Shown here: one piece after another, positions 8,467-16,748 of the stretch
Layout: the number at the start of each line of letters is the position of its first letter
Position numbering within the stretch: the first letter of the stretch is position 1
NCBI RefSeq assembly: GCF_030064675.1
Contig: NZ_CP116413.1
Span: 529,001 to 593,000, forward strand
Direction of reading: 5' to 3'
Length of the DNA stretch: 64,000 bases
From: Crossiella sp. CA-258035
Lineage (GTDB): Bacteria; Actinomycetota; Actinomycetes; Mycobacteriales; Pseudonocardiaceae
Program-made: the position numbers and the translations under genes
Notes under the pieces: model-generated
Seen by the model: only the letters and a program-made list of their open reading frames with translations
Told to the model about the DNA's origin: nothing
The model's database searches: none

Positions 8467-9392
8467 GCCCGCGCAGTGCCCGGGTGGTCACCGCCTCCAA
8501 CCGCGCCAGCGGCGGCGTCTACGCCGACCGCACCGGCCCGGTGATCGTCAGCTGGCTGCGCGAGCGCGGCTTCTGGGTGCCCGAGGCCGACGTGGTGCCC
8601 GACGGCGACCCGGTGGGCCAGGCGCTGCGCAAGGCGGTGACCGAACGGGTCGACGTGGTGATCACCACCGGGGGCACCGGCATCAGCCCCACCGACCGCA
8701 CCCCGGAGGCCACCAGGGCGGTGCTCGACTACGAGGTGCCCGGCCTGGCCGAGGCGATCAGGGCCGCGGGACGGCCTGAGGTGCCCACAGCGGCCCTCTC
8801 GCGCGCAATGGCGGGGGTGGCCGGTAGAACCCTCATCGTGAACCTGCCGGGCTCCACGGGCGGCGTGCGGGACGGTCTGGCGGTGCTGGACGGCGTGCTG
8901 GACCACGCGGTGAGCCAGCTCCGCGGCGGCGACCACGCCCCCGGCGGCGGTCCGCGCACCGGCCCGGCGGCCGCCGTGCTGCGCGCCGAGGTCACCGAGG
9001 ACCCCGTTGACGTGGAGGAACACGCCCGACTGGTGGCCCATCCGGCCGCGGGCGCGGTGGTCACCTTCGCCGGCGTGGTCCGCGACCACGACGAAGGCCG
9101 CGGTGTGACCGAGCTGGAGTACAGCGGGCACCCCAGCGCCGCCGAGGTGATCGCCGAGGTCGCCGGGGAGATCGCGCTGCGGCACCGGGGCGTGCGGGCC
9201 ATCGCGGTCAGCCACCGGATCGGCCAGCTTAAGATCGGCGACGCCGCACTGGCCTGCGCGGTGGCCGGCGAGCACCGCCGCGAGGCCTTCACCGCCTGCG
9301 CCGACCTGGTCGACGAGGTCAAGCGCCGCCTGCCCATCTGGAAGCGCCAGCTGTTCACCGACGGCGCCGAGGAATGGGTCAACTGCCCCTGA
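8445..9392 (+). CDS. mog-moaE: Fused molybdopterin adenylyltransferase (Mog/MoaB) and molybdopterin synthase large subunit (MoaE)
   Basis: 315 residues carrying two molybdenum cofactor enzymes in one chain. Residues ~10-160 are a MogA/MoaB domain with VITTGGTGISPTDRTPEAT and NLPGSTGGVRDGL. Residues ~175-315 are MoaE with VTFAGVVRDHDEG, LEYSGHP, AVSHRIGQLKIGD, HRREAF and the lysine-containing ending KRRLPIWKRQLFTDG. MoaE works with MoaD to insert the dithiolene sulfurs; the Mog domain adenylylates molybdopterin. In M. tuberculosis these are separate adjacent genes (mog, moaE2). The ATG at 8445 lies inside moaC; a GTG at 8463 is an alternative. A perfect 12-bp terminator follows. Confidence 0.95.
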   Translation: MDETAAVSPRSARVVTASNRASGGVYADRTGPVIVSWLRERGFWVPEADVVPDGDPVGQALRKAVTERVDVVITTGGTGISPTDRTPEATRAVLDYEVPGLAEAIRAAGRPEVPTAALSRAMAGVAGRTLIVNLPGSTGGVRDGLAVLDGVLDHAVSQLRGGDHAPGGGPRTGPAAAVLRAEVTEDPVDVEEHARLVAHPAAGAVVTFAGVVRDHDEGRGVTELEYSGHPSAAEVIAEVAGEIALRHRGVRAIAVSHRIGQLKIGDAALACAVAGEHRREAFTACADLVDEVKRRLPIWKRQLFTDGAEEWVNCP

Positions 9393-9399
9393 GCACACA

Positions 9400-9438
9400 C
9401 GAAACCCCCGGCCGCCACGTGAACGACCGGGGGTTTCG
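9400..9438. terminator. Bidirectional terminator between mog-moaE and rpfA
   Basis: A perfect 12-bp stem, CGAAACCCCCGG (9400-9411) with CCGGGGGTTTCG (9427-9438), lies between convergent genes. Confidence 0.85.
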
Positions 9439-9465
9439 CGAATCGTGCCTAGCGAGTCAGTGGAC

Positions 9466-10149
9466 TCACTTCACGTCGAGCTTCTGACCCGGGAAGATCA
9501 GGTCAGCGTCCTTGACGATGTCCTTGTTGCGCTCGAACAGCGCCTTCCAGCCACCGTTGACCTGGAGCTTCGACGCGATGGTCGACAGGGTGTCACCCGC
9601 GACGACGGTGTAGTCCGCGCCGTTCTTGTCGGTGACGACCGGAGCCGGCGCAACCGGAGCGGCCGGCTTGATGACCGGCTTGCTGACCACGGGCTTGGGC
9701 GCGGCCTGCTTCTTCACGACCGGCTTGGCCGCGGGCTTCGGGGCGGGAGCGGGCTTGGCGTTGCCGCCGCCACCGCCACCGGCCACACCGGCCTTCTTGC
9801 CGCACTGCGGCCACGGGGTCAGCTTGCGGGCCGAGTACAGGCGCTCGGCGACAGCGATCTGCTGCTCACGAGTGGCCAGGTGGGCGTACGGGGCGTACTG
9901 GCCGCCACCGTTGGAGAGCCAGGTGCCACGGTCGAACTGGAGGCCGCCGTAGAAGCCGTTGCCGGTGTTGACGTTCCACCGGTTGCCGCTCTCGCACTTG
10001 GCAAGAGCGTCCCAGTTCACGCCACTCGCAGCGCTGGCGGTACCGGCCACGGCCATCGGGGCGGCCACGACGGCACCGGCCACGACAACGCGGGCCACGG
10101 TGCGGGTGATGTTGGACTGCTTGCGGTGCTTGCCTCGGTAAGAAGCCAT
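9466..10149 (-). CDS. rpfA: Resuscitation-promoting factor with LysM domain (RpfA-like)
   Basis: 227 residues from the ATG at 10149, preceded by GAGAGGGAA. A long signal peptide ends near residue 40 (GTASA). The Rpf domain follows (~42-118): VNWDALAKCESGNRWNVNTGNGFYGGLQF, with catalytic Glu53 and the Cys pair starting at Cys52. A Gly, then Ala/Lys/Pro-rich linker leads to a C-terminal LysM domain (YTVVAGDTLSTIASKL...FPGQKLDV). It is a secreted muralytic enzyme that cleaves peptidoglycan and promotes regrowth or spore germination. It lies under a c-di-AMP riboswitch. Its placement inside the molybdenum cofactor region matches rpfA (Rv0867c) of M. tuberculosis. Confidence 0.95.
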   Translation of the reverse strand: MASYRGKHRKQSNITRTVARVVVAGAVVAAPMAVAGTASAASGVNWDALAKCESGNRWNVNTGNGFYGGLQFDRGTWLSNGGGQYAPYAHLATREQQIAVAERLYSARKLTPWPQCGKKAGVAGGGGGGNAKPAPAPKPAAKPVVKKQAAPKPVVSKPVIKPAAPVAPAPVVTDKNGADYTVVAGDTLSTIASKLQVNGGWKALFERNKDIVKDADLIFPGQKLDVK

Positions 10150-10152
10150 TTC

Positions 10153-10310
10153 CCTCTCGCCAACCGCGCCTACGAGGTGAGCTGTCGGATTCGGACCGGT
10201 GGTGCTGGCCCGGCCGGTTCTCACCGGCTTCACCCCAAGGGCGCTGACTGCTCGCCCGGAGTTGGTTCCCCCGCCCCTGTCCAGTTGAAGTTTCGCTCGG
10301 GGTTTGGTCG
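10153..10310 (-). ncRNA. c-di-AMP (ydaO/yuaA) riboswitch in the rpfA leader
   Basis: Read on the minus strand, 10194-10167 contains the family's 3' hallmark CCGAAUCCGACAGCUCACC followed by UCGUAGGCG, ending just before the rpfA ribosome-binding site. Upstream of it come GGGGUGAAGCCGGUGAGAACC and a GGACAGGGGCGGGGGAACC block (10263-10289). This arrangement is that of the ydaO class; c-di-AMP is its established ligand, and actinobacterial rpf genes commonly carry it. The 5' limit is estimated by eye. High ligand normally switches such genes off. Confidence 0.88.
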
Positions 10311-10544
10311 GGAACTCGCTTGGACAGGGCTTGGCGCTACGAGTTCCCGTCGTGCTGGCCGGTTCGGGGCCGACCGAGAAGCGACCGTACGTAACGCAGC
10401 AGGGGTCCGCCAAACCTTCTGGACTGTGTCCGTCGTCACTGTAACGTTTGGCGAAGTTCTGCGATGACGGGTGTCTCCCCAGGTCAGTCTGCCGTTACCG
10501 CGCCGTGTCCTTACCGAGATCAATCACCGTCGGTGAGGCGTGGC
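10311..10544. other. Upstream leader/promoter region of rpfA and spacer to the phosphodiesterase gene
   Basis: This stretch should contain the rpfA promoter and the 5' part of its leader. I see no gene. A weak inverted repeat, GGTGAG-N6-CTCACC (10532-10537/10544-10549), overlaps the end of the phosphodiesterase gene. Confidence 0.35.
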
Positions 10545-11411
10545 TCACCCCGTCGCGGCACCCGAGTGACCCCGTAGGAACGCGGCGAGCCCGGCGAGGT
10601 CGTCGGTGTTGAGGTGATCGACTCCGGCCGACGCGAGCTCCCGCCAGAGCGCCGCCCGCGCGGCCCCCGGCACGTCCGGCGTCGCCCAGAACCGCAGCCG
10701 CTGCCCGCCCGCGTGCACCCGCCCGACGAGCTCCCGCAGCTTGGCCCGCTCCGCGGCGGGCATCTCGCCCTCACCCCGCCAGCCGAACAGCTTCGTCCAG
10801 TTGTCGGACACCAGCGGCGCCAGCGCCGGGTCCGCGCCGGGACCCAGGTCGGCCGGATCGGTGAGGCGTCCGTCATAGAAGGCCAGCCGATCCCGCTGAC
10901 CAGCCATGACGGCTCTCGGCCGGTCCCCGGAGATGACCGCCGTCACCGCCCCGCGCAGCACACAGCCGTGCAGGTACCGGCTGAACATCCAGGAGTACCG
11001 CGGCGACCGCAGCACCCGGTCCAGCTCGGCGTAGACCGCGGCCCCGTTGGTCTTGATGTCCACCAGCAGCTGGAACAACCCGGCCCGCCCCGGGTAGACC
11101 CGGCCGCCGTTGGCCAGCGCCCGCTTCCGCAACGGCTCCAGGTACAGGGCCTGCAACGTCCGCTCCGGCCGCAGGTCGCCGGGGTCGTGCCCGACCAGCA
11201 GCGCCCCGTCCACCAGGTAGATGTCGGCCTCGACGCTGGTGAACCCGTGCGCCAGCGCGTCCAGCAGCGGCCGCCCGTGCTCGTAGTCGTTGTGCGCGTG
11301 CGCCTGCGCCAGCGGCTTCACCCGCCCGGCCGCCGCCGCCGGCGCCACCGCCCCACCCAGCAACCCGGCCACCGCCAGCCCGACCAGCGCCGCCCGCAAC
11401 CCGATCCGCAC
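10545..11411 (-). CDS. Secreted glycerophosphodiester/PI-PLC-like phosphodiesterase family protein
   Basis: 288 residues. The GTG at 11411 is chosen because GGGAGG lies six bases upstream and it begins exactly at a signal peptide (GLRAALVGLAVAGLLGGAVAPAAAA). The mature part starts AQAHAHNDYEHGRPLLDALAHG, with the catalytic His and the EADIYL metal-binding acidic pair, then GHDPGDL. It ends HLNTDDLAGLAAFL, matching the TIM-barrel closure of the PLC-like phosphodiesterase superfamily. It probably acts outside the membrane on a phosphodiester lipid or headgroup; the substrate cannot be told. It is divergent from the AfsR-like regulator. Confidence 0.82.
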   Translation of the reverse strand: MRIGLRAALVGLAVAGLLGGAVAPAAAAGRVKPLAQAHAHNDYEHGRPLLDALAHGFTSVEADIYLVDGALLVGHDPGDLRPERTLQALYLEPLRKRALANGGRVYPGRAGLFQLLVDIKTNGAAVYAELDRVLRSPRYSWMFSRYLHGCVLRGAVTAVISGDRPRAVMAGQRDRLAFYDGRLTDPADLGPGADPALAPLVSDNWTKLFGWRGEGEMPAAERAKLRELVGRVHAGGQRLRFWATPDVPGAARAALWRELASAGVDHLNTDDLAGLAAFLRGHSGAATG

Positions 11412-11545
11412 ACCGACCTCCCGAGTGAGTCTGGGGCGCAAAGTAAAGCGGACGAACGACCGGCCGGTGAACGTGGTCCGGCCGGTTGGTTGCCGTGCCA
11501 GGGACATCGGTCCGTGCGACCATCGGCCAGGGGCAGGGGGAGGCG

Positions 11546-14500
11546 ATGGCACCGGAGATCGAGTTTCGGGTGCTCGGGCCGCTGGAGGTCCGGGCGGGCG
11601 GCAGGCCACTGGTCATCGGCGCGGCCAAGCAGCGGGTGCTGCTGGCCGCACTGCTGTTGCAGGCCGGTGAGGAGGTCCGCATCGAGGAGCTGATCGGCAC
11701 GTTGTGGGAGTCCGGGCCTCCGGTGAACCCGCGGGCCGCCTTGCACACCTACATCAAGCGCCTCCGCCAGACGCTGGCCCGTCCGAACCTGATCGCCACG
11801 ACTGAACGCGGCTACCGCGTCGACCCCGCCCCGGAGCAGTTCGACCTGTTCCGCCTCCGCGGCCTGATCGCCAGTGCCGAACGAGCCCGCGCCGCTGAGG
11901 ACAGCGAGACTGAACGCGCCCACCTGGCCGAGGCCTTGGCCCTGTGGCGCGGCCCGGTCCTGGTGGACGTTCCTTCAGAGCCCTTGCGGCAGACCGACGC
12001 GGCACGCCTCACCGAACAGCGGCTGGTGCTCTTGGAGCGCCGCATTGAGTTGGACCTGGACCTCGGCTGGCACACCAGGGTGATCGGCGAGCTGACCGAG
12101 CTGACCGCTCGACACCCGCTGCGCGAACGTTTCTGGGCGCAGCTGATGCTCGCTCAAGTCCGCGATGGCAGACAGGCGGAGGCCTTGCACGCCTTCACTC
12201 GGCTGACCAGTCACCTGAAGGCCGAGCTGGGTGTCCCGCCTGGGCCCGCCCTGCGCGCGCTGCACGAGGCCATCCTCCGGGGCGACACCTCTCTACACGC
12301 GCGCGCGGAACGCAAACCGCCGCCGACCGGACCCGTCCCCGCCCAGCTGCCTGCCGACATCCCCGACTTCGTCGGCAGGCGAGCACTGATCGAGGTGGTC
12401 AGCTCGGCCCTGACCGGATCGGAGCCCAGACTGGTGGCCCTGTCAGGACCGCCAGGAGCGGGCAAGACCGCGCTGGCCGTGCACGTCGGGCACCGGCTCC
12501 GCGACCGTTTCCCGGACGGCCAACTGCACGTGAACCTGCGCGGCTACGCGCCAGAGCCCGCTTTGGCCGCCGGACAGATCCTGGCCAGGTTCCTGCGGGC
12601 GCTCGGGATCCAGTCGGAACAGGTGCCGGTGCACGTCGAAGCGCAGACCGCGATGTACCGACGCCTCCTCGCCGACCGCAAGATCCTCGTGCTGCTGGAC
12701 AACGCCGCGGACCCCGTGCAGCTCGCCCCGCTGTTGCCGGAAGCGCCAGGGTGCGCCGTGCTCGTGACCAGCCGGACCGAGTTCGTGGAGTTCGCGCACC
12801 GGTTCCCGGTCAGCGTGCTCGATCCCCAGGAGTCGGTAGAGCTGCTGACCGGCATCCTCGGCCAGGACGTGGTGCGAGCCGAGCCGGAGTCGGTGGCCGC
12901 CCTGTCCGAGGTCTGCGCCCATCTGCCGCTGGCCTTGCGGGTCGCCGCGGCCAATGTGCTCGGTCATCGGATCAGTGACTTCGTGGTCCAGCTGCAGCAG
13001 GGTGACCGGCTGGAGAAGTTGACCGTCGATGGTGACGCCGCGGCTGCGGTCCGCCTGGCCTTCGACCTGTCCTACGCCGAACTGGCCGCCGACCGGCGGG
13101 TCGCCTTCCGGGCTCTCGCGCTCGCCCCTGGCACGGACCTGAGTCTCCGGGCTGCCGGGGCGATGCTCGACTGGACCGTCGACCGGACTCGCGAAGTCCT
13201 GACTGATCTGGTCGCGGTGAGCCTGCTCCAACAGACCAGTCCGGACCGGTTCGGCTATCACGACCTGCTCCGTCTGTACGCCAGGGAAAAGGCTGAGCCG
13301 ACCGACAGGCATGCACTGACCAGGCTCTTCAACTACATCCTGGGTACGAGCCACGATGCCGCAGAGTTGATCATGCCGGAGCCGTTGTCCGCGGAGCTGG
13401 ACCAGCCGGGCACCCGGGGCATCGAGTCGTTCGAGAACGTCGAGCAGGCACTCGCCTGGCTGGACCTCGAACGGGGCTTCATCCTCGCGATCGTCCAGGC
13501 GGCCAACGACACCGGCCACCCGTGGATCTCCTGGTCGCTGGTCCGGGCGTTGCGGAACTACTTCTACTTCTATGACCACCGGGCGGAATGGCTCATCGCG
13601 GCGGAAGCAGCACTCCGGGCCGCCGAGCGCAGCGGCAACTCGCTGATGGTCGCATCCACATTGGACGGCGTCGGCACCGCCTACTGGAGTGTTGGTGACT
13701 ACGAGCGTGCCCGGCAGTCCTATGGCAGGGCACAGGCACTGCTCACCGACACCGCCGTGGGCGAGGAGGTGCTGGCCGGAGTCAACCTGCACCTCGGGAT
13801 CGTGGGGTTGGAGTCGGGCAACATCGCTTATGCGGAGTCGACGACCAGTCAGGCGCTTGCCTACTGGCGAAGTCACGGATCGACCAAGCATGTCGCCCAG
13901 GCCCTGGTGAACCTCGGCACGGTCATGTGCAGAAGGGGAGAGCTCGGGCACGCCAGGGAACTGATGCTGGAGGCGATCGAGCTGTGCCGCCGCATTGGAT
14001 CCCGGTTCGGGGAAGGGGTGTCTGCGGTCAACTTGTCGTTCAACCGCCTGCTCGCCGGTGATCTCGACGCGGCCCTGGACTGGAGCCGGTTGGCCCTGGA
14101 GATCAACGCGGAACTCGGTCGCAAAGAAGCGGACTCCTTCGAGCATCTGGCGGCTATCCGGGGCGCGCGCGGACAACTCGACGAGGCCATTGCGTCAGCG
14201 GCACGCGCTCGTCAAGTTGCTCGCGAGGCCGGTGATCATCGGGCTGAGATCGACGCGATGATCACGACCGGCAAGCTCCACCTGCGTGGTGGCCGTCCGG
14301 ACCAGGCCCTGGAGGTGTGCACCGAGGCGTTCCGCCAGTCCACGCTGATCGGCTATGGCTTCGGCGAGATCGAGGCGATGGTGGCCATGAGCTGCGCTCT
14401 CGGCCGCCTGGGCCGGCCCGGCGAAGCGGCGGACTATGCCGGACGGGCTCTGGCGCTCGCGTCCCGACACGGCTTCCGCCTGGAAGTAGGGCATGCCTTG

Positions 14501-14764
14501 ACCGCGCTTGCTGAGACCAGGCTTGTGGCCGGGCAGGTCGATGACGCCCAGGACCTGGTACGCCGCGCCATCGACACCCTGGATGGCACCGGCCACCGTC
14601 CCGGCGAGGCGGACGCGCGGTTGCTGGCCGGTCGGATCCACCACCAGCGCGGCGAGCCGGACCAGGCGCGGCGGGAGTGGGAGCTGGCGCTGGGGCTGTT
14701 CGCCGACATGGGGATGCCGGATGCCGAGGACGTCAGGAAGCTGCTCGACGGCACCTCTATATAG
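11546..14764 (+). CDS. AfsR/SARP-family transcriptional regulator with NB-ARC and TPR domains
   Basis: 1072 residues from the ATG at 11546, preceded by GGGGGAGG. Domain order: an OmpR-type winged helix at ~5-90 (EFRVLGPLEVRAGGRPL, KQRVLLAALLL), a BTAD domain at ~95-245, and an NB-ARC ATPase from ~265 with P-loop GPPGAGKTALAV and LVLLDNAAD as Walker B. A long TPR array runs from ~620 to the end. This is the AfsR architecture; such proteins activate secondary-metabolite or differentiation genes by binding direct repeats upstream of the -10 element. No biosynthetic cluster is adjacent, so the target is unknown. The gene interrupts the molybdenum cofactor block. Confidence 0.93.
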   Translation: MAPEIEFRVLGPLEVRAGGRPLVIGAAKQRVLLAALLLQAGEEVRIEELIGTLWESGPPVNPRAALHTYIKRLRQTLARPNLIATTERGYRVDPAPEQFDLFRLRGLIASAERARAAEDSETERAHLAEALALWRGPVLVDVPSEPLRQTDAARLTEQRLVLLERRIELDLDLGWHTRVIGELTELTARHPLRERFWAQLMLAQVRDGRQAEALHAFTRLTSHLKAELGVPPGPALRALHEAILRGDTSLHARAERKPPPTGPVPAQLPADIPDFVGRRALIEVVSSALTGSEPRLVALSGPPGAGKTALAVHVGHRLRDRFPDGQLHVNLRGYAPEPALAAGQILARFLRALGIQSEQVPVHVEAQTAMYRRLLADRKILVLLDNAADPVQLAPLLPEAPGCAVLVTSRTEFVEFAHRFPVSVLDPQESVELLTGILGQDVVRAEPESVAALSEVCAHLPLALRVAAANVLGHRISDFVVQLQQGDRLEKLTVDGDAAAAVRLAFDLSYAELAADRRVAFRALALAPGTDLSLRAAGAMLDWTVDRTREVLTDLVAVSLLQQTSPDRFGYHDLLRLYAREKAEPTDRHALTRLFNYILGTSHDAAELIMPEPLSAELDQPGTRGIESFENVEQALAWLDLERGFILAIVQAANDTGHPWISWSLVRALRNYFYFYDHRAEWLIAAEAALRAAERSGNSLMVASTLDGVGTAYWSVGDYERARQSYGRAQALLTDTAVGEEVLAGVNLHLGIVGLESGNIAYAESTTSQALAYWRSHGSTKHVAQALVNLGTVMCRRGELGHARELMLEAIELCRRIGSRFGEGVSAVNLSFNRLLAGDLDAALDWSRLALEINAELGRKEADSFEHLAAIRGARGQLDEAIASAARARQVAREAGDHRAEIDAMITTGKLHLRGGRPDQALEVCTEAFRQSTLIGYGFGEIEAMVAMSCALGRLGRPGEAADYAGRALALASRHGFRLEVGHALTALAETRLVAGQVDDAQDLVRRAIDTLDGTGHRPGEADARLLAGRIHHQRGEPDQARREWELALGLFADMGMPDAEDVRKLLDGTSI

Positions 14765-14767
14765 AGG
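14754..14767. repeat. 14-bp perfect AT-centred palindrome at a convergent gene end
   Basis: CCTCTATATAGAGG spans the stop codon of the AfsR-like gene, seven bases before the end of moaD on the other strand. Such an AT core is rare in this GC-rich DNA. It may be part of a weak terminator or a binding site. Confidence 0.4.
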
Positions 14768-14773
14768 AGAGGA

Positions 14774-15028
14774 TCAGCCGCCCGCGAACGGTGGCAGCAC
14801 GTCCAGTTCGGCCGCGTCCGGCACCACGGTGGCCTGGTCGCGCACGGCGACGCCGTTGAGCAGGAAGCTGCACGCGGGCAGCACCTCGGTCAGCCTGCCG
14901 GTGTGCCGGCCGCGCACCAGGTCCAGCACGTCCGCCACGGTGGAGACGCCGGTCAGCTCGACCGCCTCGTCCGGCACCCCGGCCGCGGCCCGCGCCCCGG
15001 CGAAGTAGCGCACGGTCACCGATGCCAC
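14774..15028 (-). CDS. moaD: Molybdopterin synthase sulfur-carrier subunit MoaD
   Basis: 84 residues with a ubiquitin-like (ThiS/MoaD) fold, ending LPPFAGG; the C-terminal Gly-Gly is the site of adenylylation and thiocarboxylation. The sequence TVRYFAGARAAAGVPDEAVEL near the start and FLLNGVAVRDQATVVPDAAELDVLPP are typical. The GTG start at 15028 has GGAGG upstream inside the end of moaA, and only two bases separate the genes, so moaA-moaD is an operon. It donates sulfur through MoaE, encoded by the fused mog-moaE gene. Confidence 0.95.
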   Translation of the reverse strand: MASVTVRYFAGARAAAGVPDEAVELTGVSTVADVLDLVRGRHTGRLTEVLPACSFLLNGVAVRDQATVVPDAAELDVLPPFAGG

Positions 15029-15030
15029 GT

Positions 15031-16095
15031 TCAGCCTCCGATCGCACTCATCGGGCGCACCGGCTGGGCGAACCCGACCTCGTTGATGCCGTGCCCGGCG
15101 GGCTTGGCCCACATCGCCGCCCGCCAGCGCTCGGCGAGCTCCTCGTCCGTCGCGCCCGCGCGCAGCGGGCCGCGCAGGTCCGTCTCGTGCGTGCCGAACA
15201 GGCAGGACCTGATCTGGCCGTCGGCGGTCAGCCTGGTCCGGTCGCAGGCCGCGCAGAACGGCTGCGACACCGAGGCGATCACGCCGACCGTGGCCGGTCC
15301 GCCGTTGACCAGCCAGCGTTCGGCCGGTGCGGCTCCCCGCTCGGCGGTGTGCGGGTCCAGGGTGAACCTGGTGCGCAGCGCGGCCAGGATCTCCGGGCCG
15401 CTGACCATCTCCGCCCGGTCCCAGCCGTGCTGCGGGTCCAGCGGCATCTGCTCGATGAACCGCAGCTCGTACCCGCCGTCCAGGCAGAACTCCAGCAGCG
15501 GCACCGCCTCGTCCTCGTTCACCCCGCGCATCAGCACCGCGTTGACCTTCACCGGGTCCATCCCGGCGGCCTTGGCCGCGCGCAGCCCGGCCAGCACGTC
15601 CGGCAACCGGTCCCGCCTGGTCAGCTCGGCGTAGCGGTCCCGGCGGACGGTGTCCAGGGACACGTTCACCCGGTCCACCCCGGCCGCGGCCAGGCCCTCG
15701 GCCCGCCGCACCAGGCCGACGCCGTTGGTGGTCAGCGAGATCAGTGGCCGGGGCCGCAGTGCGGCGGCGGCCCGCAGCACCTCTTCCAGGTCCTTGCGCA
15801 GCAGCGGCTCGCCGCCGGTGAAGCGCAGTTCGGTGATGCCGAGCTTGCGCACCGCGATCTCGATCAGCCGGACCAGCTCGCCGGTGTCCAGCAGCTCCGG
15901 CTTGGCCAGCCAGTCCAGGCCCTCGGCCGGCATGCAGTAGGTGCAGCGCAGGTTGCACCGGTCGGTCACGGAAACCCGCAGGTCAGTGGCGACCCGGCCG
16001 TAGGAGTCCAGCAGCGCGGGCGTGTCCGGCCGACCGGCGGGCCCGACGGGGGGACCGGTGGCGATCGAGGGCATACCCAGCTGTACCGCTGTCAC
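15031..16095 (-). CDS. moaA: GTP 3',8-cyclase MoaA (radical SAM)
   Basis: 354 residues if started at the GTG at 16095; an ATG at 16074 is an equally possible start, because the GGAGG lies only one base from the GTG. The radical-SAM motif is CNLRCTYC (Cys47, Cys51, Cys54). FTGGEPLLRKDLE and the second cluster region near the C-terminus (CAACDRTRLTADGQIRSCLFG) are intact. The enzyme rearranges GTP into 3',8-cH2GTP, the substrate of MoaC. It leads the moaA-moaD operon. Confidence 0.96.
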   Translation of the reverse strand: MTAVQLGMPSIATGPPVGPAGRPDTPALLDSYGRVATDLRVSVTDRCNLRCTYCMPAEGLDWLAKPELLDTGELVRLIEIAVRKLGITELRFTGGEPLLRKDLEEVLRAAAALRPRPLISLTTNGVGLVRRAEGLAAAGVDRVNVSLDTVRRDRYAELTRRDRLPDVLAGLRAAKAAGMDPVKVNAVLMRGVNEDEAVPLLEFCLDGGYELRFIEQMPLDPQHGWDRAEMVSGPEILAALRTRFTLDPHTAERGAAPAERWLVNGGPATVGVIASVSQPFCAACDRTRLTADGQIRSCLFGTHETDLRGPLRAGATDEELAERWRAAMWAKPAGHGINEVGFAQPVRPMSAIGG

Positions 16096-16163
16096 CCCTC
16101 CGAGCGTAATCGCTCTCCCTGACAGACAACGTCTAGTCTGTGTCGACTGAGAAGTTAGCCATC

Positions 16164-16184
16164 CTGTAAGTCTCTTAGTTACAG
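16164..16184. promoter_or_regulatory. Inverted repeat between moaA and the marR gene, possible operator
   Basis: CTGTAA (16164-16169) and TTACAG (16179-16184) form a 6-bp inverted repeat with a 9-base spacer. It lies 37 bases before the marR start and 69 bases from the moaA start. MarR regulators often bind such sites in divergent promoters. A second repeat, CAGAC...GTCTG, lies near 16122-16140. Confidence 0.45.
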
Positions 16185-16220
16185 AGGTACTTCGGCGGTC
16201 GGGAGAGAGGTGGAGCGGGC

Positions 16221-16709
16221 ATGAGCAGTGACAGCGCCACGACAACGGACGGGCGCAGCGAGGCCGCGGTCACCCTGGCCGAGCTGGGGCGGGAGATGAG
16301 CTCGGTCACCATCGCCTTCCACGCGGCCGCGGCCGAGCGGATGGGCCTGTCCGGCACCGACCACAAGTGCCTCGACCTGGCCCTGCACTCGCCGGGACCG
16401 CTCACCGCCGGCCGGATCGCCGAGCTCTCCGGCCTGTCCACCGGCGCGGTCACCGGCGTGATCGACCGGCTGGAGCGGGCGGGCTTCGTGCGCAGGGTGC
16501 GCGACCCGCACGACCGGCGCAAGGTGCTCGTCGAGGTCACCAAGTGCAACGAGGGCCGCTACGACCACATCTTCCGGGGCCTGGTCGACGGCGTGGCCGA
16601 GATGGTCAGCCGCTACCGGCCCGAGGAGATCGACGTGATCACCCGGTACACCCGCGACTCCATCGAGATGATGCGCGCCCAGATCGCCCGGCTGAACGAG
16701 ACGCGCTGA
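16221..16709 (+). CDS. MarR-family transcriptional regulator
   Basis: 162 residues, with GGTGGAGC before the ATG at 16221. The winged helix is clear: PLTAGRIAELSGLSTGAVTGVIDRLERAGFVRRVRDPHDRRKVLVEVT at ~62-110, with the recognition helix and the DxRxxxV wing. Flanking helices provide dimerisation. It is divergent from moaA with an inverted repeat between, so autoregulation is likely; effect on moaAD is only a possibility. The ligand is unknown. Confidence 0.9.
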   Translation: MSSDSATTTDGRSEAAVTLAELGREMSSVTIAFHAAAAERMGLSGTDHKCLDLALHSPGPLTAGRIAELSGLSTGAVTGVIDRLERAGFVRRVRDPHDRRKVLVEVTKCNEGRYDHIFRGLVDGVAEMVSRYRPEEIDVITRYTRDSIEMMRAQIARLNETR

Positions 16710-16748
16710 ACGATGGCCGTGCCGGCCGAGGTGGGGGATCATGGCGCG

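Noticed and set aside
12443-14176. 577-residue frame antisense to the AfsR-like gene
   Set aside because: No start signal or motif; it overlaps a gene with well-defined domains.
11546-14764. Pathway-specific regulator of an antibiotic cluster
   Set aside because: The AfsR-like architecture is real, but neighbours are molybdenum cofactor and phosphodiesterase genes, not a biosynthetic cluster.
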